From Comamonas antarctica (GTDB lineage: Bacteria > Pseudomonadota > Gammaproteobacteria > Burkholderiales > Burkholderiaceae_C): DNA of 64,000 nt. The DNA is taken from assembly GCF_013363755.1 (NCBI RefSeq), contig NZ_CP054840.1, positions 1,006,001-1,070,000 of the forward strand, in the 5' to 3' direction. The notes below the pieces were generated by a model. The model did no database searches. It was not told the origin of the DNA and saw only the letters and a list, made by a program, of their open reading frames with translations. Positions within the stretch are counted from its first letter, which is position 1. Each line of letters starts with the position of its first letter. Of this stretch, positions 16,723 through 26,472 are shown in pieces. The position numbers and the translations under genes are program-made.

Positions 16723-19700
16723 ATGATTGAAGCCACTCCCGCTCCCCATTGCCCGCCGGCTGAACCCCTGGGCGCGCCCGCGCAGCAGCGCGTGGTGAAG
16801 GTGCGGCGCGACTACAACCGCTGGGTGGCCACCGAGACGCTCGAGGACTACGCGCTGCGCTACACGCCGCAGCGCGCGCGCCGCTGGTCGGAGTGGGGCG
16901 TGGCGCATACCGCGTTTGGCGCGGCGTCGTTCCTGATCCTCGAGGCCGTGGGCGCGACGCTGCTGGTGCAGTACGGCTTCGTCAACGCCTTCTGGGCGAT
17001 CGTCTGCACCGGACTGATCATCTTTGCCGCGGGCCTGCCGATCAGCGTCTATGCGGCGCGCCACGGTGTGGACATGGACCTGCTCACGCGCGGCGCGGGC
17101 TTCGGCTACATCGGCTCGAGCATCACCTCGCTGATCTACGCCAGCTTCACCTTCATCTTCTTTGCGCTCGAGGCCGCGGTGATGGCCTATGCGCTCGAAC
17201 TCGCACTCGACATTCCACCGCGCTGGGGCTATCTGATCTGCGCGCTGGTGGTGATTCCGCTGGTCACGCATGGCGTCTCGGCCATCAGCCGGCTGCAGGT
17301 CTGGACCCAGCCGCTGTGGCTGTTGATGCTGATCGTGCCCTTCGCGTTCGTGCTGATGCACCAGCCTGGGGTGTTTTCCGAGGTGCTGCACTATCCGGGT
17401 GCAGCCGCGCAGCGCGAAGGCCAGACGGCGGCCTTCAGCCTGCCTCTGTTTGGTGCAGGCCTCACGGTGGGCATCGCGCTGATCACGCAGATGGGCGAGC
17501 AGGCCGACTATCTGCGCTTCATGCCGGTGCGCACGCCCGCCAACCGCTGGCGCTGGTGGGGCGCGGTGATGCTGGGCGGGCCCGGCTGGGTGCTGCTGGG
17601 CGTGGCGAAGATGCTGGGCGGCGCGCTGCTGGCGTATCTCGCGATCTCGCAGGCCGTGCCGCCCGACCACGCCGTGGACCCGAACCAGATGTACCTCGCG
17701 GCGTACAACTACGTGTTCCCCGACTACGGCTGGGCCGTCGCGGCGACGGCGCTGTTCGTGGTGCTGTCGCAGCTCAAGATCAATGTCACCAATGCGTATG
17801 CGGGCTCGCTCGCCTGGAGCAACTTCTTCTCGCGCATCACGCACAGCCACCCGGGGCGCGTGGTGTGGGTGGTGTTCAACACGCTGATCGCCTTCATGCT
17901 GATGGAGATGAACGTGTTCCGCGCGCTGGGCGAGGTGCTGGGGCTGTACTCGAACCTGGCGATCGCCTGGATCATGGCGGTGGTGGCCGATCTGGTGATC
18001 AACAAGCCGCTGGGCTGGTCGCCGCGCGGCATCGAGTTCAAGCGCGCGCGGCTCTACGACATCAACCCCGTGGGCGTGGGCGCGATGGCTTTGTCGTCGC
18101 TGCTGTCGGTGGCCGCGCACCTGGGCGCGTTCGGACCGCTGGCGCAGGCGTTCTCGGCGCTGATTGCCATGGGCGTGGCGCTGGTCACCTCGCCGCTGCT
18201 GGCGTGGTGGACGCGCGGGCGCTACTACCTCGTGCCCACGGCCAGGAACACGGCGTGCGCCGCCATGCCCTCCACGGGGCCGCTGCGCCTGCAGCGCTGC
18301 GTGGTCTGCGAGCGCGAATACGAAGCGCCCGACATGGTGCACTGCCCGGCCTACCAGGGCGGCATCTGCTCGCTGTGCTGCACGCTCGATGCGCGCTGCG
18401 GCGACCTGTGCCGGCCGCAGGCGCATCTCGCGGTGCAATGGCGCACGGTGCTGCGCCGGCTGCTGCCGGTGAAGATGTGGCGGCTGCTGGACAAGGGGCT
18501 GATGCACTTCCTGCTGCTGATGCTGCTGATCGTGCCGACGCTGGCGGCGGTGGTCGGGCTGCTGTATCTGCTGGAACTGCAGACGCTGGGGCGCAGCCTG
18601 CCGGCCAGTGCTTTGACCGGCGCCGAGGCGGTGCTGCAGGCAGCACTGCTCAAAGTCGGCGTGGGCCTGGTGCTGGTCTCGGGCGTCGTGGCGTGGTGGC
18701 TGGTGCTGGCCCAGCACAGCCGCAAGGTCGCGCAGCAGGAGTCGAACCGACAGACCGGCCTGCTGGTGCGCGAGATCGCGCTGCACCGCGCCACCGACGG
18801 CCAGCTGCAGCAGGCAAGGCGCGCCGCCGAGGACGCGCGCACCGTGGCCGAGGATGCGCACCGCGCGGCCGATCTCGCCAACCAGGCCAAGAGCCGCTAC
18901 ATCAGCGCCATCAGCCACGAGCTGCGCACGCCGCTCAATAGCATCCTGGGCTATGCCCAGCTGATGGGCGAGGACCCGGACGTGCCGCCGCACCGGCGCC
19001 AGGCGGTGGCCGTGATCCGGCGCGGCGGCGAGCATCTGCTGTCGCTGATCGAGGGCACGCTGGACATCGCGCGCATCGAGTCGGGCAAGCTCGCGCTGCA
19101 GGTGCAGCCGATGCGGTTTGCCGCGGGCCTGCAGGAGATGGCCGGCATGTTCGAGCTGCAGGCCGCGGCCAAGGGCCTGGCCTTTCACTACGCGCCCGAG
19201 GGCCAGTTGCCCGAATGGGTGCGCTGCGATGAAAAGCGCTTGCGCCAGATCCTGTTCAATCTGCTGGGCAATGCGATCAAGTTCACCGCGCGCGGCTCGG
19301 TGACGCTGCGCGTGCGCTACAGCCGGCAGATGGCCCATGTGTCGGTGATCGACACCGGCCCGGGCCTGGGCGAGGACGAGCAGGCGCAGATCTTCGAGCC
19401 TTTCGCGCGCGGCTCGGGCGCGCAGTCGAGCGCGGGCGCGGGCCTGGGGCTGACCATGGCCAAGATGCTGACCGAGCTGATGGGCGGCGCGCTCACCGTG
19501 AGCAGCCAGCCGGGGCAGGGCGCGTCGTTCCATATCCGCCTGTTCCTGCCCTCGCTCGAGCGCGGGCCCACGCTGCAGCCCGTCATGCCGCGGCCCGTGG
19601 GCTATCTGGGCGCGGCGCGCCGGCTGCTGGTCGTCGACAACGAGGAGGCCGACCGCGAACTGCTGGCGCAACTGCTGGTGCCGCTGGGATTTGCCGTGCA

Positions 19701-20259
19701 GCACGCGGCCAACGGCGCCGAGGCGCTGGCGCTGCTGGGCGCGGGCTACCGGCCGCAGGCGATCTTCATGGATTTGGCGATGCCGGGCATGGACGGCTGG
19801 GAATGCCTGCGCCGGATACGCGAGATGTCGCTGGGCGAAGTCGCCTGCGCGATTGTTTCCGCCAACGCGTTCGACCGCGAGATGCCCAACGACGTGGGCA
19901 TCACGCCGCAGGATTTCCTGGTGAAGCCGGTGCGCCACAGCGAGCTGCTGCAGTGGCTCGAAGACCGGCTGGAACTGGTGTGGCGCAGCGCGCCGGTGGC
20001 GCTGGCGCCCGCCGCGCAGCAATCGCCCACTCCGGCCGCAGCGGCGCCGGCCGCCGCCGCACTGGCCGGCGTGCCCGATGCCGCGCTGGCCGCGCTGCGC
20101 CAGGCGCTGGACTGGGGCTATATGCGCGGCGTCGAGCAGGCGCTGGCCCAGCTCGCGCTGGAGCATCCGCAGGCCGCTGCGCTGTGGCAGCGGCTGCAAG
20201 CGCAGGCGCAGCAGTTCCAGTTCGAGGCCATGGCGGCGCAATTGAATGACAAGGCTTGA
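16723..20259 (+). CDS. Hybrid histidine kinase with NCS1 (purine-cytosine permease-type) sensor domain
   Basis: 1178 residues from ATG 16723 ([12 protein letters not shown]); ATG 16696 is possible. Residues about 40-510 form a 12-helix membrane domain of the NCS1 nucleobase symporter family ([46 protein letters not shown]). Next comes a cysteine cluster at 526-562 ([25 protein letters not shown]), then two more helices, a coiled coil, the kinase core with [10 protein letters not shown] (His732), ATPase motifs NAIKFTARG and [10 protein letters not shown], and a receiver with [12 protein letters not shown] (Asp1017). It resembles CbrA-type transporter-kinases in layout, but with an NCS1 instead of an SSS module. 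Divergent from ureA and coupled to the response regulator, it probably senses a nucleobase, hydantoin-like compound or urea; the ligand is inferred. Confidence 0.9.
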   Translation: MIEATPAPHCPPAEPLGAPAQQRVVKVRRDYNRWVATETLEDYALRYTPQRARRWSEWGVAHTAFGAASFLILEAVGATLLVQYGFVNAFWAIVCTGLIIFAAGLPISVYAARHGVDMDLLTRGAGFGYIGSSITSLIYASFTFIFFALEAAVMAYALELALDIPPRWGYLICALVVIPLVTHGVSAISRLQVWTQPLWLLMLIVPFAFVLMHQPGVFSEVLHYPGAAAQREGQTAAFSLPLFGAGLTVGIALITQMGEQADYLRFMPVRTPANRWRWWGAVMLGGPGWVLLGVAKMLGGALLAYLAISQAVPPDHAVDPNQMYLAAYNYVFPDYGWAVAATALFVVLSQLKINVTNAYAGSLAWSNFFSRITHSHPGRVVWVVFNTLIAFMLMEMNVFRALGEVLGLYSNLAIAWIMAVVADLVINKPLGWSPRGIEFKRARLYDINPVGVGAMALSSLLSVAAHLGAFGPLAQAFSALIAMGVALVTSPLLAWWTRGRYYLVPTARNTACAAMPSTGPLRLQRCVVCEREYEAPDMVHCPAYQGGICSLCCTLDARCGDLCRPQAHLAVQWRTVLRRLLPVKMWRLLDKGLMHFLLLMLLIVPTLAAVVGLLYLLELQTLGRSLPASALTGAEAVLQAALLKVGVGLVLVSGVVAWWLVLAQHSRKVAQQESNRQTGLLVREIALHRATDGQLQQARRAAEDARTVAEDAHRAADLANQAKSRYISAISHELRTPLNSILGYAQLMGEDPDVPPHRRQAVAVIRRGGEHLLSLIEGTLDIARIESGKLALQVQPMRFAAGLQEMAGMFELQAAAKGLAFHYAPEGQLPEWVRCDEKRLRQILFNLLGNAIKFTARGSVTLRVRYSRQMAHVSVIDTGPGLGEDEQAQIFEPFARGSGAQSSAGAGLGLTMAKMLTELMGGALTVSSQPGQGASFHIRLFLPSLERGPTLQPVMPRPVGYLGAARRLLVVDNEEADRELLAQLLVPLGFAVQHAANGAEALALLGAGYRPQAIFMDLAMPGMDGWECLRRIREMSLGEVACAIVSANAFDREMPNDVGITPQDFLVKPVRHSELLQWLEDRLELVWRSAPVALAPAAQQSPTPAAAAPAAAALAGVPDAALAALRQALDWGYMRGVEQALAQLALEHPQAAALWQRLQAQAQQFQFEAMAAQLNDKA

Positions 20260-21248
20260 TGATGGATTCCTTCCCTGCGACCGCGCGTGATGCCAGCCTG
20301 GTGCTGATCGTCGACGACGTGCCCGACAACCTGGCCATGCTGCATGACGCGCTCGATGCCGCCGGCTACATGGTGCTGGTGGCCACCAACGGCGAGGCGG
20401 CTCTTGCGCGTGCCGCGCAGGCCCGGCCCGACATCGTGCTGCTCGATGCGCTGATGCCCGGCATGGACGGCTTCGAGGTCGCGCGCCGGCTCAAGGCCGA
20501 TGCCGGCACGGCCCAGATTCCCATCGTGTTCATGACCGGACTGACCGAAACCGAGCACCTGATCGCCGCGCTCGCGGCCGGCGGCGTCGACTATGTGACC
20601 AAGCCCATCAAGCCCGCCGAGGTGCTGGCGCGCATGGGCGTGCACCTGGGCACGGCGCGGCGCGCGCGCGCCCAGCAGCAGCAGGCGCTGCAGGCGCGCA
20701 GCGCGCTCGATGCCTTCGGCCACGCCAGCCTCACGGTGCGCATCGCCGACGGCCGCGTGCTGTGGCAGACGCCGCTGGCGCGCGAGCTGCTGCGCCGCCA
20801 CCTGGGCATCGACGGCCCGCGCCCGGCGCTGCCCGCCGAGATCACCGCCTGGATGCAGCGCCAGCAGCCGACGCTGGCGCAGCAGCCCGAGCCGCCGCGC
20901 TGGACGCTGGACCCGGGCGACCCGCCGGGCCTGGGCACGCTGGTGCTGCGCCTGCACCCGCCGTCACCCGAAGCCGAGGAGTCCGGCCCGGGCGAGCTGC
21001 TGCTGGTGATGCGCGAGGAGTCCGACCTTGCGGCGCGCGAGACGCTGCGCCAGGGCTTCGGCATCACCGGCAAGGAAGCCGAGGTGCTCTACTGGCTGGC
21101 CCAGGGCAAGATCAACCGCGACATCGCCGAGATCGTCGGCAGCAGCCCGGCGACGGTGAAGAAGCATCTGGAGCGCATCTACGCCAAGCTGGGCGTCGAG
21201 ACGCGCACCGCGGCCGCGGCGATGGCGATGGCGCGGCTGCCGGGGTGA
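20259..21248 (+). CDS. LuxR-type response regulator partnering the NCS1-domain kinase
   Basis: About 329 residues. The N-terminal receiver has VLIVDDVPDN and VLLDALMPGMDGF (Asp63 as phospho-acceptor) and the conserved YVTKPIKPAEVL. A middle region of about 100 residues resembles a degenerate PAS fold (SLTVRIADGRVLWQTPLA). The C-terminal LuxR helix-turn-helix is ITGKEAEVLYWLAQGKINRD and SPATVKKHLERIYAKLGV. The ATG overlaps the kinase stop codon (TGATG), so the two are translationally coupled. Likely targets are the urease, urt or purine genes around it, but no binding site can be read from the sequence. Confidence 0.9.
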   Translation: MMDSFPATARDASLVLIVDDVPDNLAMLHDALDAAGYMVLVATNGEAALARAAQARPDIVLLDALMPGMDGFEVARRLKADAGTAQIPIVFMTGLTETEHLIAALAAGGVDYVTKPIKPAEVLARMGVHLGTARRARAQQQQALQARSALDAFGHASLTVRIADGRVLWQTPLARELLRRHLGIDGPRPALPAEITAWMQRQQPTLAQQPEPPRWTLDPGDPPGLGTLVLRLHPPSPEAEESGPGELLLVMREESDLAARETLRQGFGITGKEAEVLYWLAQGKINRDIAEIVGSSPATVKKHLERIYAKLGVETRTAAAAMAMARLPG

Positions 21249-21319
21249 TCGAAATCGGCAATCTCCGCCATCCAGATTTCCAAACCCGCAACTGCGCCGG
21301 CTTGCCTAAACTCGGGCGC

Positions 21320-21856
21320 ATGACCTCAAGCTCCTCCGCCCACGACACTGCTGCTGCCAATCTTGATGACGCCACCCTGGCCTTTGCCGACAAGGTGTTC
21401 GATGCCGCGCGCAATGGCGACGCCGACAGCCTCGCCCAATGGCTGGCCGCGGGCCTGCCGCCCGATCTGCGCAACGCCAAGGGCGACAGCCTGCTGATGC
21501 TCGCCAGCTACCACGGCCATGCGGATGCGGCGCGGGTCCTGCTGCAGCACGGCGCCGATGCCGCGCTGGCCAATCTGCGCGGCCAGACGCCGCTGGCCGG
21601 CGTGGCCTTCAAGGGCGATCTGGCGATGGCCGAATTGCTGCTCGACCATGGCGCCGGCGTCGACAGTCCCTCGCCCGATGGCCGCACGCCGCTGATGTTC
21701 GCGGCTATGTTCAACCGCCTCGACATCATGCAATTGCTGATCGCGCGCGGTGCGCGCATCGACGCCACCGATGCCCAGGGCACGACGCCGCTGGGCTGCG
21801 CGCTGGCAATGGGTGCACAGGAGGCGGCGGCCGTGTTGCGCGCGCAGGCGGCTTAG
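21320..21856 (+). CDS. Ankyrin-repeat protein
   Basis: 178 residues with four to five ankyrin repeats: GDSLLMLASYHGHADAARVL, GQTPLAGVAFKGDLAMAELL, GRTPLMFAAMFNRLDIMQLL and GTTPLGCALAMGAQEAAAVL, each followed by a GA-type turn. No signal peptide, so cytoplasmic; probably mediates protein-protein contacts. It begins 72 bases after the response regulator and converges on the ABC exporter gene, overlapping its end by four bases. Confidence 0.85.
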   Translation: MTSSSSAHDTAAANLDDATLAFADKVFDAARNGDADSLAQWLAAGLPPDLRNAKGDSLLMLASYHGHADAARVLLQHGADAALANLRGQTPLAGVAFKGDLAMAELLLDHGAGVDSPSPDGRTPLMFAAMFNRLDIMQLLIARGARIDATDAQGTTPLGCALAMGAQEAAAVLRAQAA

Positions 21857-23259
21857 GGCACCCCTCGACGATCGTTCCTGCTGAGCCCGCCTGCGCGGCC
21901 CGGTCGAAGGATGGACGTTGTGCTCGAATGCTCCTCGGGCCGCAGATGCCTCACCTCGATCACGACCATTTTCCGCGAAGCTTCGTCCAGCAACTGATCG
22001 ATCTTCCGGCAATTGTCTCCATCCAGATTTGCATCCCATTCATCGAGCATGAGCAAGGTCGGCGCCATTGAAAGCGCATTCTCGATCTCCTTGACGCGTC
22101 TCTGGCCCGTTGACAGGCTGCTGTCGGCCTCAAGGAAACTGGTCTCCGGGTTGAGCAACAGCGCGTCCGCGGCCACCTCCTTGATGGCCTTGAGGAAGCT
22201 GGATTTTCCCGCGCCATTGGCTCCCGTCACGGTGAAGCGCCCGCGTGTCAGGCCTTTTCGACCCAATGCCTCCAGCAGCTCCGCGGGCGCCCACGTCCTT
22301 TCTACGCCCTCCACGGAAATGGCCTGCAGCGGCAGCTCATGCATGCGGAATCGGTCCAGCCCGGCGCAGAACCCGGCGAGATTGCGCAGCCTGGCACGCA
22401 CCAGCAACAGCTGGCTCAGGGAGGCGCTGAGCGAATGGACATTGCCAAATACTTGCAGGCTGCGCGGCAGCAGGGCTACCAGCGCGCCCGCAATCGAGGC
22501 GGTGAACAGATCGGTGAACTGCAGGAGCGCAATCAAGGCCAGGGTGGAAATGATGATGGGGCTGCAGGCAACCACCTGCTCCAGCAGCACATACCGGTTG
22601 AGCGCGCCGAAGTAGCGCTGCATCTTCGCTTCCAGCGTGCAAAAGCCCGACGCACGCATCGCCGGGGTTCCAAACATGGCGCGGTCCCATGCAGGTTCGA
22701 TGCCCACCAGCATGCGCTGCCGCCGTTGCTGCATTTCTCCCGCGGTGGATTCAATGCGGCGCCGCAGCACCATGACCAGCGCAAAGGAAAGCACCAGCGC
22801 AGCCGCCATGGCTGAAGCGATTTGCCAGCCGACGGCAAACAGGAACACCGCGAGCGTGAACACGATGTTGAGGCTCGCCGACAGCAGTTCGACCGACAAA
22901 TTGCAGGCATGCCCGATGGTCGGCAAGGCTTCGCCGCCCAGCCATGGGGCCATGGATCTGCGGTTGCTCTGCGAAGCGTATTGCAGGCTGGCGGTGGCGC
23001 TGGAAAGCGTGGCGTTCGCGTATTCCTTCCAGATATGGTCGGCAGCACGGGTGGCGGCAAAAGCTGCCATTGAACTTGTGACGTATGCCGCCAGTGCCAA
23101 GCTGAAAAACAGCGATATGTCGCGCAGCACGCGGCCGATGTGTCCTTGCGCCAACGCGGTACCTGCCTTGGCGATGCAATAGGTGGAAAACGCGAGCAGC
23201 AGTTGTTGGGCCAGCGTCAGCCCCAGTGCGCAAAGAAGGTGCTTGTCGCGAAACAGCAT
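21853..23259 (-). CDS. ABC exporter-like protein with compact ATPase domain
   Basis: 468 residues from ATG 23259 (MLFRDKHLLCALGLTLAQQL). The first 300 residues form an exporter-type membrane domain with about six helices; the C-terminal 150 are an ABC ATPase with Walker A GANGAGKSS, a signature-like LSTGQRR, Walker B LLMLDEWDAN and a switch histidine in VRHLRPE. Only about 32 residues separate Walker A from the signature, against about 100 in ordinary exporters, so the helical subdomain and Q-loop are largely missing. Codon use and GC (about 58-60 %) are lower than in the flanking genes, which suggests transfer. Cargo is unknown; it may be a degenerate SyrD/PvdE-like exporter. Confidence 0.7.
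   Translation of the reverse strand: MLFRDKHLLCALGLTLAQQLLLAFSTYCIAKAGTALAQGHIGRVLRDISLFFSLALAAYVTSSMAAFAATRAADHIWKEYANATLSSATASLQYASQSNRRSMAPWLGGEALPTIGHACNLSVELLSASLNIVFTLAVFLFAVGWQIASAMAAALVLSFALVMVLRRRIESTAGEMQQRRQRMLVGIEPAWDRAMFGTPAMRASGFCTLEAKMQRYFGALNRYVLLEQVVACSPIIISTLALIALLQFTDLFTASIAGALVALLPRSLQVFGNVHSLSASLSQLLLVRARLRNLAGFCAGLDRFRMHELPLQAISVEGVERTWAPAELLEALGRKGLTRGRFTVTGANGAGKSSFLKAIKEVAADALLLNPETSFLEADSSLSTGQRRVKEIENALSMAPTLLMLDEWDANLDGDNCRKIDQLLDEASRKMVVIEVRHLRPEEHSSTTSILRPGRAGGLSRNDRRGVP
21873..21915. repeat. Dispersed repeat copy with internal GC-rich insertion
   Basis: GTTCCTGCTGAGC, then about 15 GC-rich bases (GCCTGCGCGGCC), then GGTCGAAGGATGGACG: the dispersed repeat of this genome interrupted between its two halves. 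The copy at 36694-36732 has a comparable insertion. Confidence 0.55.
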
Positions 23260-23490
23260 GGTGCGGGTAGCCTGCGGAAGCCGGTGCAGATTTTGATAGT
23301 GAACCGGGATCGCGGGTGCGGCATGCCGGAAGAGGGCGCATTCTTCAAGACAGGCAAAAGGAATCGCCGCCCCATACGCCATCCGGCGTATATCCCGAAA
23401 GCGGCTCGCTCCCTAGCATTGGTTCCAAGGTGCTGAACCAAGCCGAGGGCTTTTGCGGCACCTGTCCAACCCCTTCAGGAGCCGCTGACC
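23260..23490. other. Intergenic region upstream of urtA
   Basis: Leader and promoter region for urtA. It holds a dyad TTGGTTC-CAAGGTGCT-GAACCAA (23419-23441) that could bind a regulator of urea uptake. CAGGAG before the urtA start is the ribosome site. No sigma-54 site with correct spacing was found. Confidence 0.4.
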
Positions 23491-24759
23491 ATGCAACGTC
23501 GTTTCACCCTTCAATCCCTGGCTGCCGCGGCAGCCGTCGCTGGTCTCGGCTTTGGCGCGCTGCCGGCTTGGGCCGCCGACACCATCAAGATCGGTGTGCT
23601 GCACAGCCTGTCGGGCACGATGGCGATCTCGGAAACCGTGCTCAAGGACACAGTGCTGATGGCCGTCGAGGAGATCAATGCCGCGGGCGGCGTGCTGGGC
23701 AAGAAGCTCGAGCCGGTGGTCGTTGATCCGGCATCGAACTGGCCGCTGTTTGCCGAGAAGGCCAAGCAGTTGCTGGGCCAGGACAAGGTCGCGGTGATCT
23801 TTGGCGGCTGGACCAGCGTGAGCCGCAAGTCGGTGCTGCCCGTGGTCGAGGAAATGAACGGCCTGCTGTTCTACCCCGTGCAGTACGAAGGCGAGGAGCT
23901 GTCGAAGAACGTGTTCTACACCGGCGCCGCGCCGAACCAGCAGGCGATTCCCGCGGTCGACTACCTGATGGGCAAGGACGGCGGCAGCGCCAAGCGCTGG
24001 GTGCTGCTGGGCACCGACTACGTCTACCCGCGCACCACCAACAAGATCCTGCGCGCCTACCTCAAGTCCAAGGGCGTGAAGGACAGCGACATCGACGAGA
24101 AGTACACGCCCTTCGGCCACAGCGACTACCAGACCATCGTCGCCGACATCAAGAAGTTCAGCCAGGGCGGCAAGACTGCCGTGGTCTCGACCATCAATGG
24201 CGACTCCAACGTGCCGTTCTACAAGGAATTGGGCAACGCCGGCCTCAAGGCCACCGATGTGCCCGTCGTGGCCTTCTCGGTGGGTGAGGAGGAGCTGCGT
24301 GGCGTCGACACCAAGCCGCTGGTCGGCCACCTCGCGGCCTGGAACTACTTCATGTCGCTCAAGAACCCCGAGAACACCGCGTTCATCAAGAAGTGGAGCG
24401 ACTACGCCAAGGCCAAGAACATTGCGGGCCACAAGGACCGTCCGCTGACCAACGACCCGATGGAAGCCACCTACATCGGCATCCACATGTGGAAGCAGGC
24501 CGTGGAGAAGGCCAAGTCCACGGACGTGGACAAGGTGATTGCCGCCATGGCCGGCCAGACCTTCAAGGCGCCCAGCGGCATCGTCAGCAAGATGGACGAG
24601 AAGAACCACCATCTGCACAAGAACGTGTTCATCGGCGAGATCAAGGCCGACGGCCAGTTCAACGTGGTCTGGAAGACGCCCGCGCCGATCAAGGCCAAGC
24701 CCTGGAGCCCTTACATCCCCGGCAACGACAAGAAAAAAGACGAACCAGAAAAGAAGTGA
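23491..24759 (+). CDS. urtA: Urea ABC transporter, periplasmic binding protein UrtA
   Basis: 422 residues. A Tat-like signal peptide (MQRRFTLQSLAAAAAVAGLG) ends near ALPAWAADTIK. The mature protein is a type I (Leu/Ile/Val-like) binding fold with the UrtA hallmarks KIGVLHSLSGTMAISE, LFYPVQYEGEELSKNVFYTG and PVVAFSVGEEELRG. It captures urea in the periplasm for UrtBC. First gene of urtABCDE; a 92-base gap with two hairpins precedes urtB. Confidence 0.96.
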   Translation: MQRRFTLQSLAAAAAVAGLGFGALPAWAADTIKIGVLHSLSGTMAISETVLKDTVLMAVEEINAAGGVLGKKLEPVVVDPASNWPLFAEKAKQLLGQDKVAVIFGGWTSVSRKSVLPVVEEMNGLLFYPVQYEGEELSKNVFYTGAAPNQQAIPAVDYLMGKDGGSAKRWVLLGTDYVYPRTTNKILRAYLKSKGVKDSDIDEKYTPFGHSDYQTIVADIKKFSQGGKTAVVSTINGDSNVPFYKELGNAGLKATDVPVVAFSVGEEELRGVDTKPLVGHLAAWNYFMSLKNPENTAFIKKWSDYAKAKNIAGHKDRPLTNDPMEATYIGIHMWKQAVEKAKSTDVDKVIAAMAGQTFKAPSGIVSKMDEKNHHLHKNVFIGEIKADGQFNVVWKTPAPIKAKPWSPYIPGNDKKKDEPEKK

Positions 24760-24769
24760 TCTGACCGCG

Positions 24770-24827
24770 GCAGCAGCGCATCCCGCTGCTGCGCCTCACT
24801 TGGCGCGGTCTGCAGTGCAGGCCGCGC
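24770..24827 (+). other. Intercistronic hairpins between urtA and urtB
   Basis: GCAGCAGCG-CATCC-CGCTGCTGC (24770-24792) and GCGCGG/CCGCGC (24803-24827, with CTGCA/TGCAG nested inside). Neither is followed by a strong T-run, so they more likely protect or attenuate the transcript, keeping the binding protein more abundant than the membrane subunits. Stems are seen; effect is inferred. Confidence 0.45.
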
Positions 24828-24851
24828 GTCTTTATTGGAATCGGCACCACC

Positions 24852-26471
24852 ATGCTTGGATACTTTCTGACCACCGGCCTGCGCCCGGCCGCTGCAGCGC
24901 TGCTGCGCCGCGCGGCGCTGGCCTGTGCGCTGCTGGGCGCGACGGCGGCCCATGCGCTCACGCCCGCGCAGGCGCTGGCCATGGCCCAGGGCGACTCGGA
25001 TGCGCGCATTGCCGCCATCGAAGCTGCGCTGGCCTCACCCACTGCGCCGTTGGGCCCTTATCTGCGCGCCATGGCCGATGATGCCGTGGTGGTCGCCGAC
25101 GGCCGCGCGCTCGTCGTGCAGGGCGGCCAGGCCAGCGACCCCGTGAGCGGCGCCGCCGTGGCGCTGCCCGAAGGCGCCGAAGACGTCATGAACAACAACC
25201 GGCTGCGCGGCGAGATCTCCGCCGCGCTGGCCGCGCTCGATCTGTTTGCGCCCGACACCGTGCGCCGGCGCGAGGCCGCGCAGGCCATGCTCAAGCAGCC
25301 CTCGCCCGAGCGCCTGCCGCTGCTGGACCGCGCGCTGGCCCAGGAAAAGGATGCCCAGGCGCGCCAGTCGCTGGAACTCGCGCGCTCCGCCGCGCAGCTG
25401 GGTAGCAGCGATGTGCTGCAGCGCCGCGACGCGGCCGCCGCGCTCGGCGACAGCGGCTCGCCGCAGGCACGGCTGCTGCTTCAGACGCGCCTCGCCGAGG
25501 AAAGCGACGAGCGCGTGCAGGCGCAGCTGCGGCGCTCGCTGGCGCAGGTCGATGACCGCCTGGCCTGGGGCGAACGCCTGGGCGTGGTGTTCACCGGCAT
25601 CAGCCTGGGCTCCATCCTGCTGCTGGTGGCGCTGGGCCTGGCCATCACCTACGGCCTGATGGGCGTGATCAACATGGCGCATGGCGAACTGATGATGATC
25701 GGCGCCTATGCCACCTATATGGTGCAGAACCTGTTCCAGGCCTATCTGCCCAATGCTTTCGACGCGTATCTGCTGGCCGCCGTGCCGCTGTCCTTCCTGG
25801 CCGCGGCCGCGGTCGGCGCGCTGATGGAACGCACGGTGCTGCGCTTCCTCTACGGCCGCCCGCTCGAGACGCTGCTGGCCACCTGGGGCATCAGCCTGGT
25901 GCTGATGCAGCTGGTGCGCAGCCTGTTCGGCGCGCAGAACGTCGGCGTCGAGAACCCGTCCTGGATGAGCGGCGGCTGGCAGCTGCTGCCCAATCTGACA
26001 CTGCCGCTGAACCGGCTGGTGATCATCGTCTTCGCGGCCGCGGTGCTGCTGGCCATGGCCTGGACCATCGGCCGCACGCGCCTGGGCTTGTTCGTGCGCG
26101 GCGTGACGCAGAACCGCGCCATGGCGGCCTGCGTGGGCGTGAACACGGCGCGCGTCGACACCATGGCATTTGCGCTGGGGTCGGGCGTGGCCGGCCTGGC
26201 GGGCTGCGCGCTGAGCCAGGTCGGCAATGTCGGCCCCGACCTGGGCCAGAGCTACATCGTCGATGCGTTCATGGTCGTGGTGCTGGGCGGCGTGGGCCAG
26301 TTGCTGGGCGCGGTCTATGCGGCGCTGGGCCTGGGCATCCTGGGCAAATTCCTCGAAGGCTGGACCGGAGCGGTGCTGGCCAAGATCGCGGTGCTGGTGT
26401 TCATCATCGTCTTCATTCAGAAGCGCCCGCAAGGCATTTTTGCAATGAAGGGCCGCAGCGCGGAGGCTTGA
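24852..26471 (+). CDS. urtB: Urea ABC transporter permease UrtB
   Basis: 539 residues. An N-terminal signal-like helix (about residues 12-37) is followed by a roughly 200-residue extracytoplasmic region (AQALAMAQGDSDARIAAIEA onwards) that distinguishes UrtB from LivH. The LivH-type membrane domain starts near residue 245 (GISLGSILLLVALGLAITYG, LMGVINMAHGELMMIGAY) and includes the ATPase-contact loop GLFVRGVTQNRAMA. It forms the urea channel with UrtC. The stop lies two bases before the urtC start. Confidence 0.95.
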   Translation: MLGYFLTTGLRPAAAALLRRAALACALLGATAAHALTPAQALAMAQGDSDARIAAIEAALASPTAPLGPYLRAMADDAVVVADGRALVVQGGQASDPVSGAAVALPEGAEDVMNNNRLRGEISAALAALDLFAPDTVRRREAAQAMLKQPSPERLPLLDRALAQEKDAQARQSLELARSAAQLGSSDVLQRRDAAAALGDSGSPQARLLLQTRLAEESDERVQAQLRRSLAQVDDRLAWGERLGVVFTGISLGSILLLVALGLAITYGLMGVINMAHGELMMIGAYATYMVQNLFQAYLPNAFDAYLLAAVPLSFLAAAAVGALMERTVLRFLYGRPLETLLATWGISLVLMQLVRSLFGAQNVGVENPSWMSGGWQLLPNLTLPLNRLVIIVFAAAVLLAMAWTIGRTRLGLFVRGVTQNRAMAACVGVNTARVDTMAFALGSGVAGLAGCALSQVGNVGPDLGQSYIVDAFMVVVLGGVGQLLGAVYAALGLGILGKFLEGWTGAVLAKIAVLVFIIVFIQKRPQGIFAMKGRSAEA

Positions 26472-26472
26472 A

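Noticed and set aside
16357..20241. Very long open frame on the minus strand opposite the histidine kinase
   Set aside because: It is the antisense shadow of a high-GC gene: rich in His, Gln and Arg, no family similarity, and the plus-strand frame has clear kinase, receiver and transporter motifs.
23420..23433. Sigma-54-like TGGTTCCAAGGTGC upstream of urtA
   Set aside because: GG and GC are nine bases apart instead of ten, a spacing known to abolish function.
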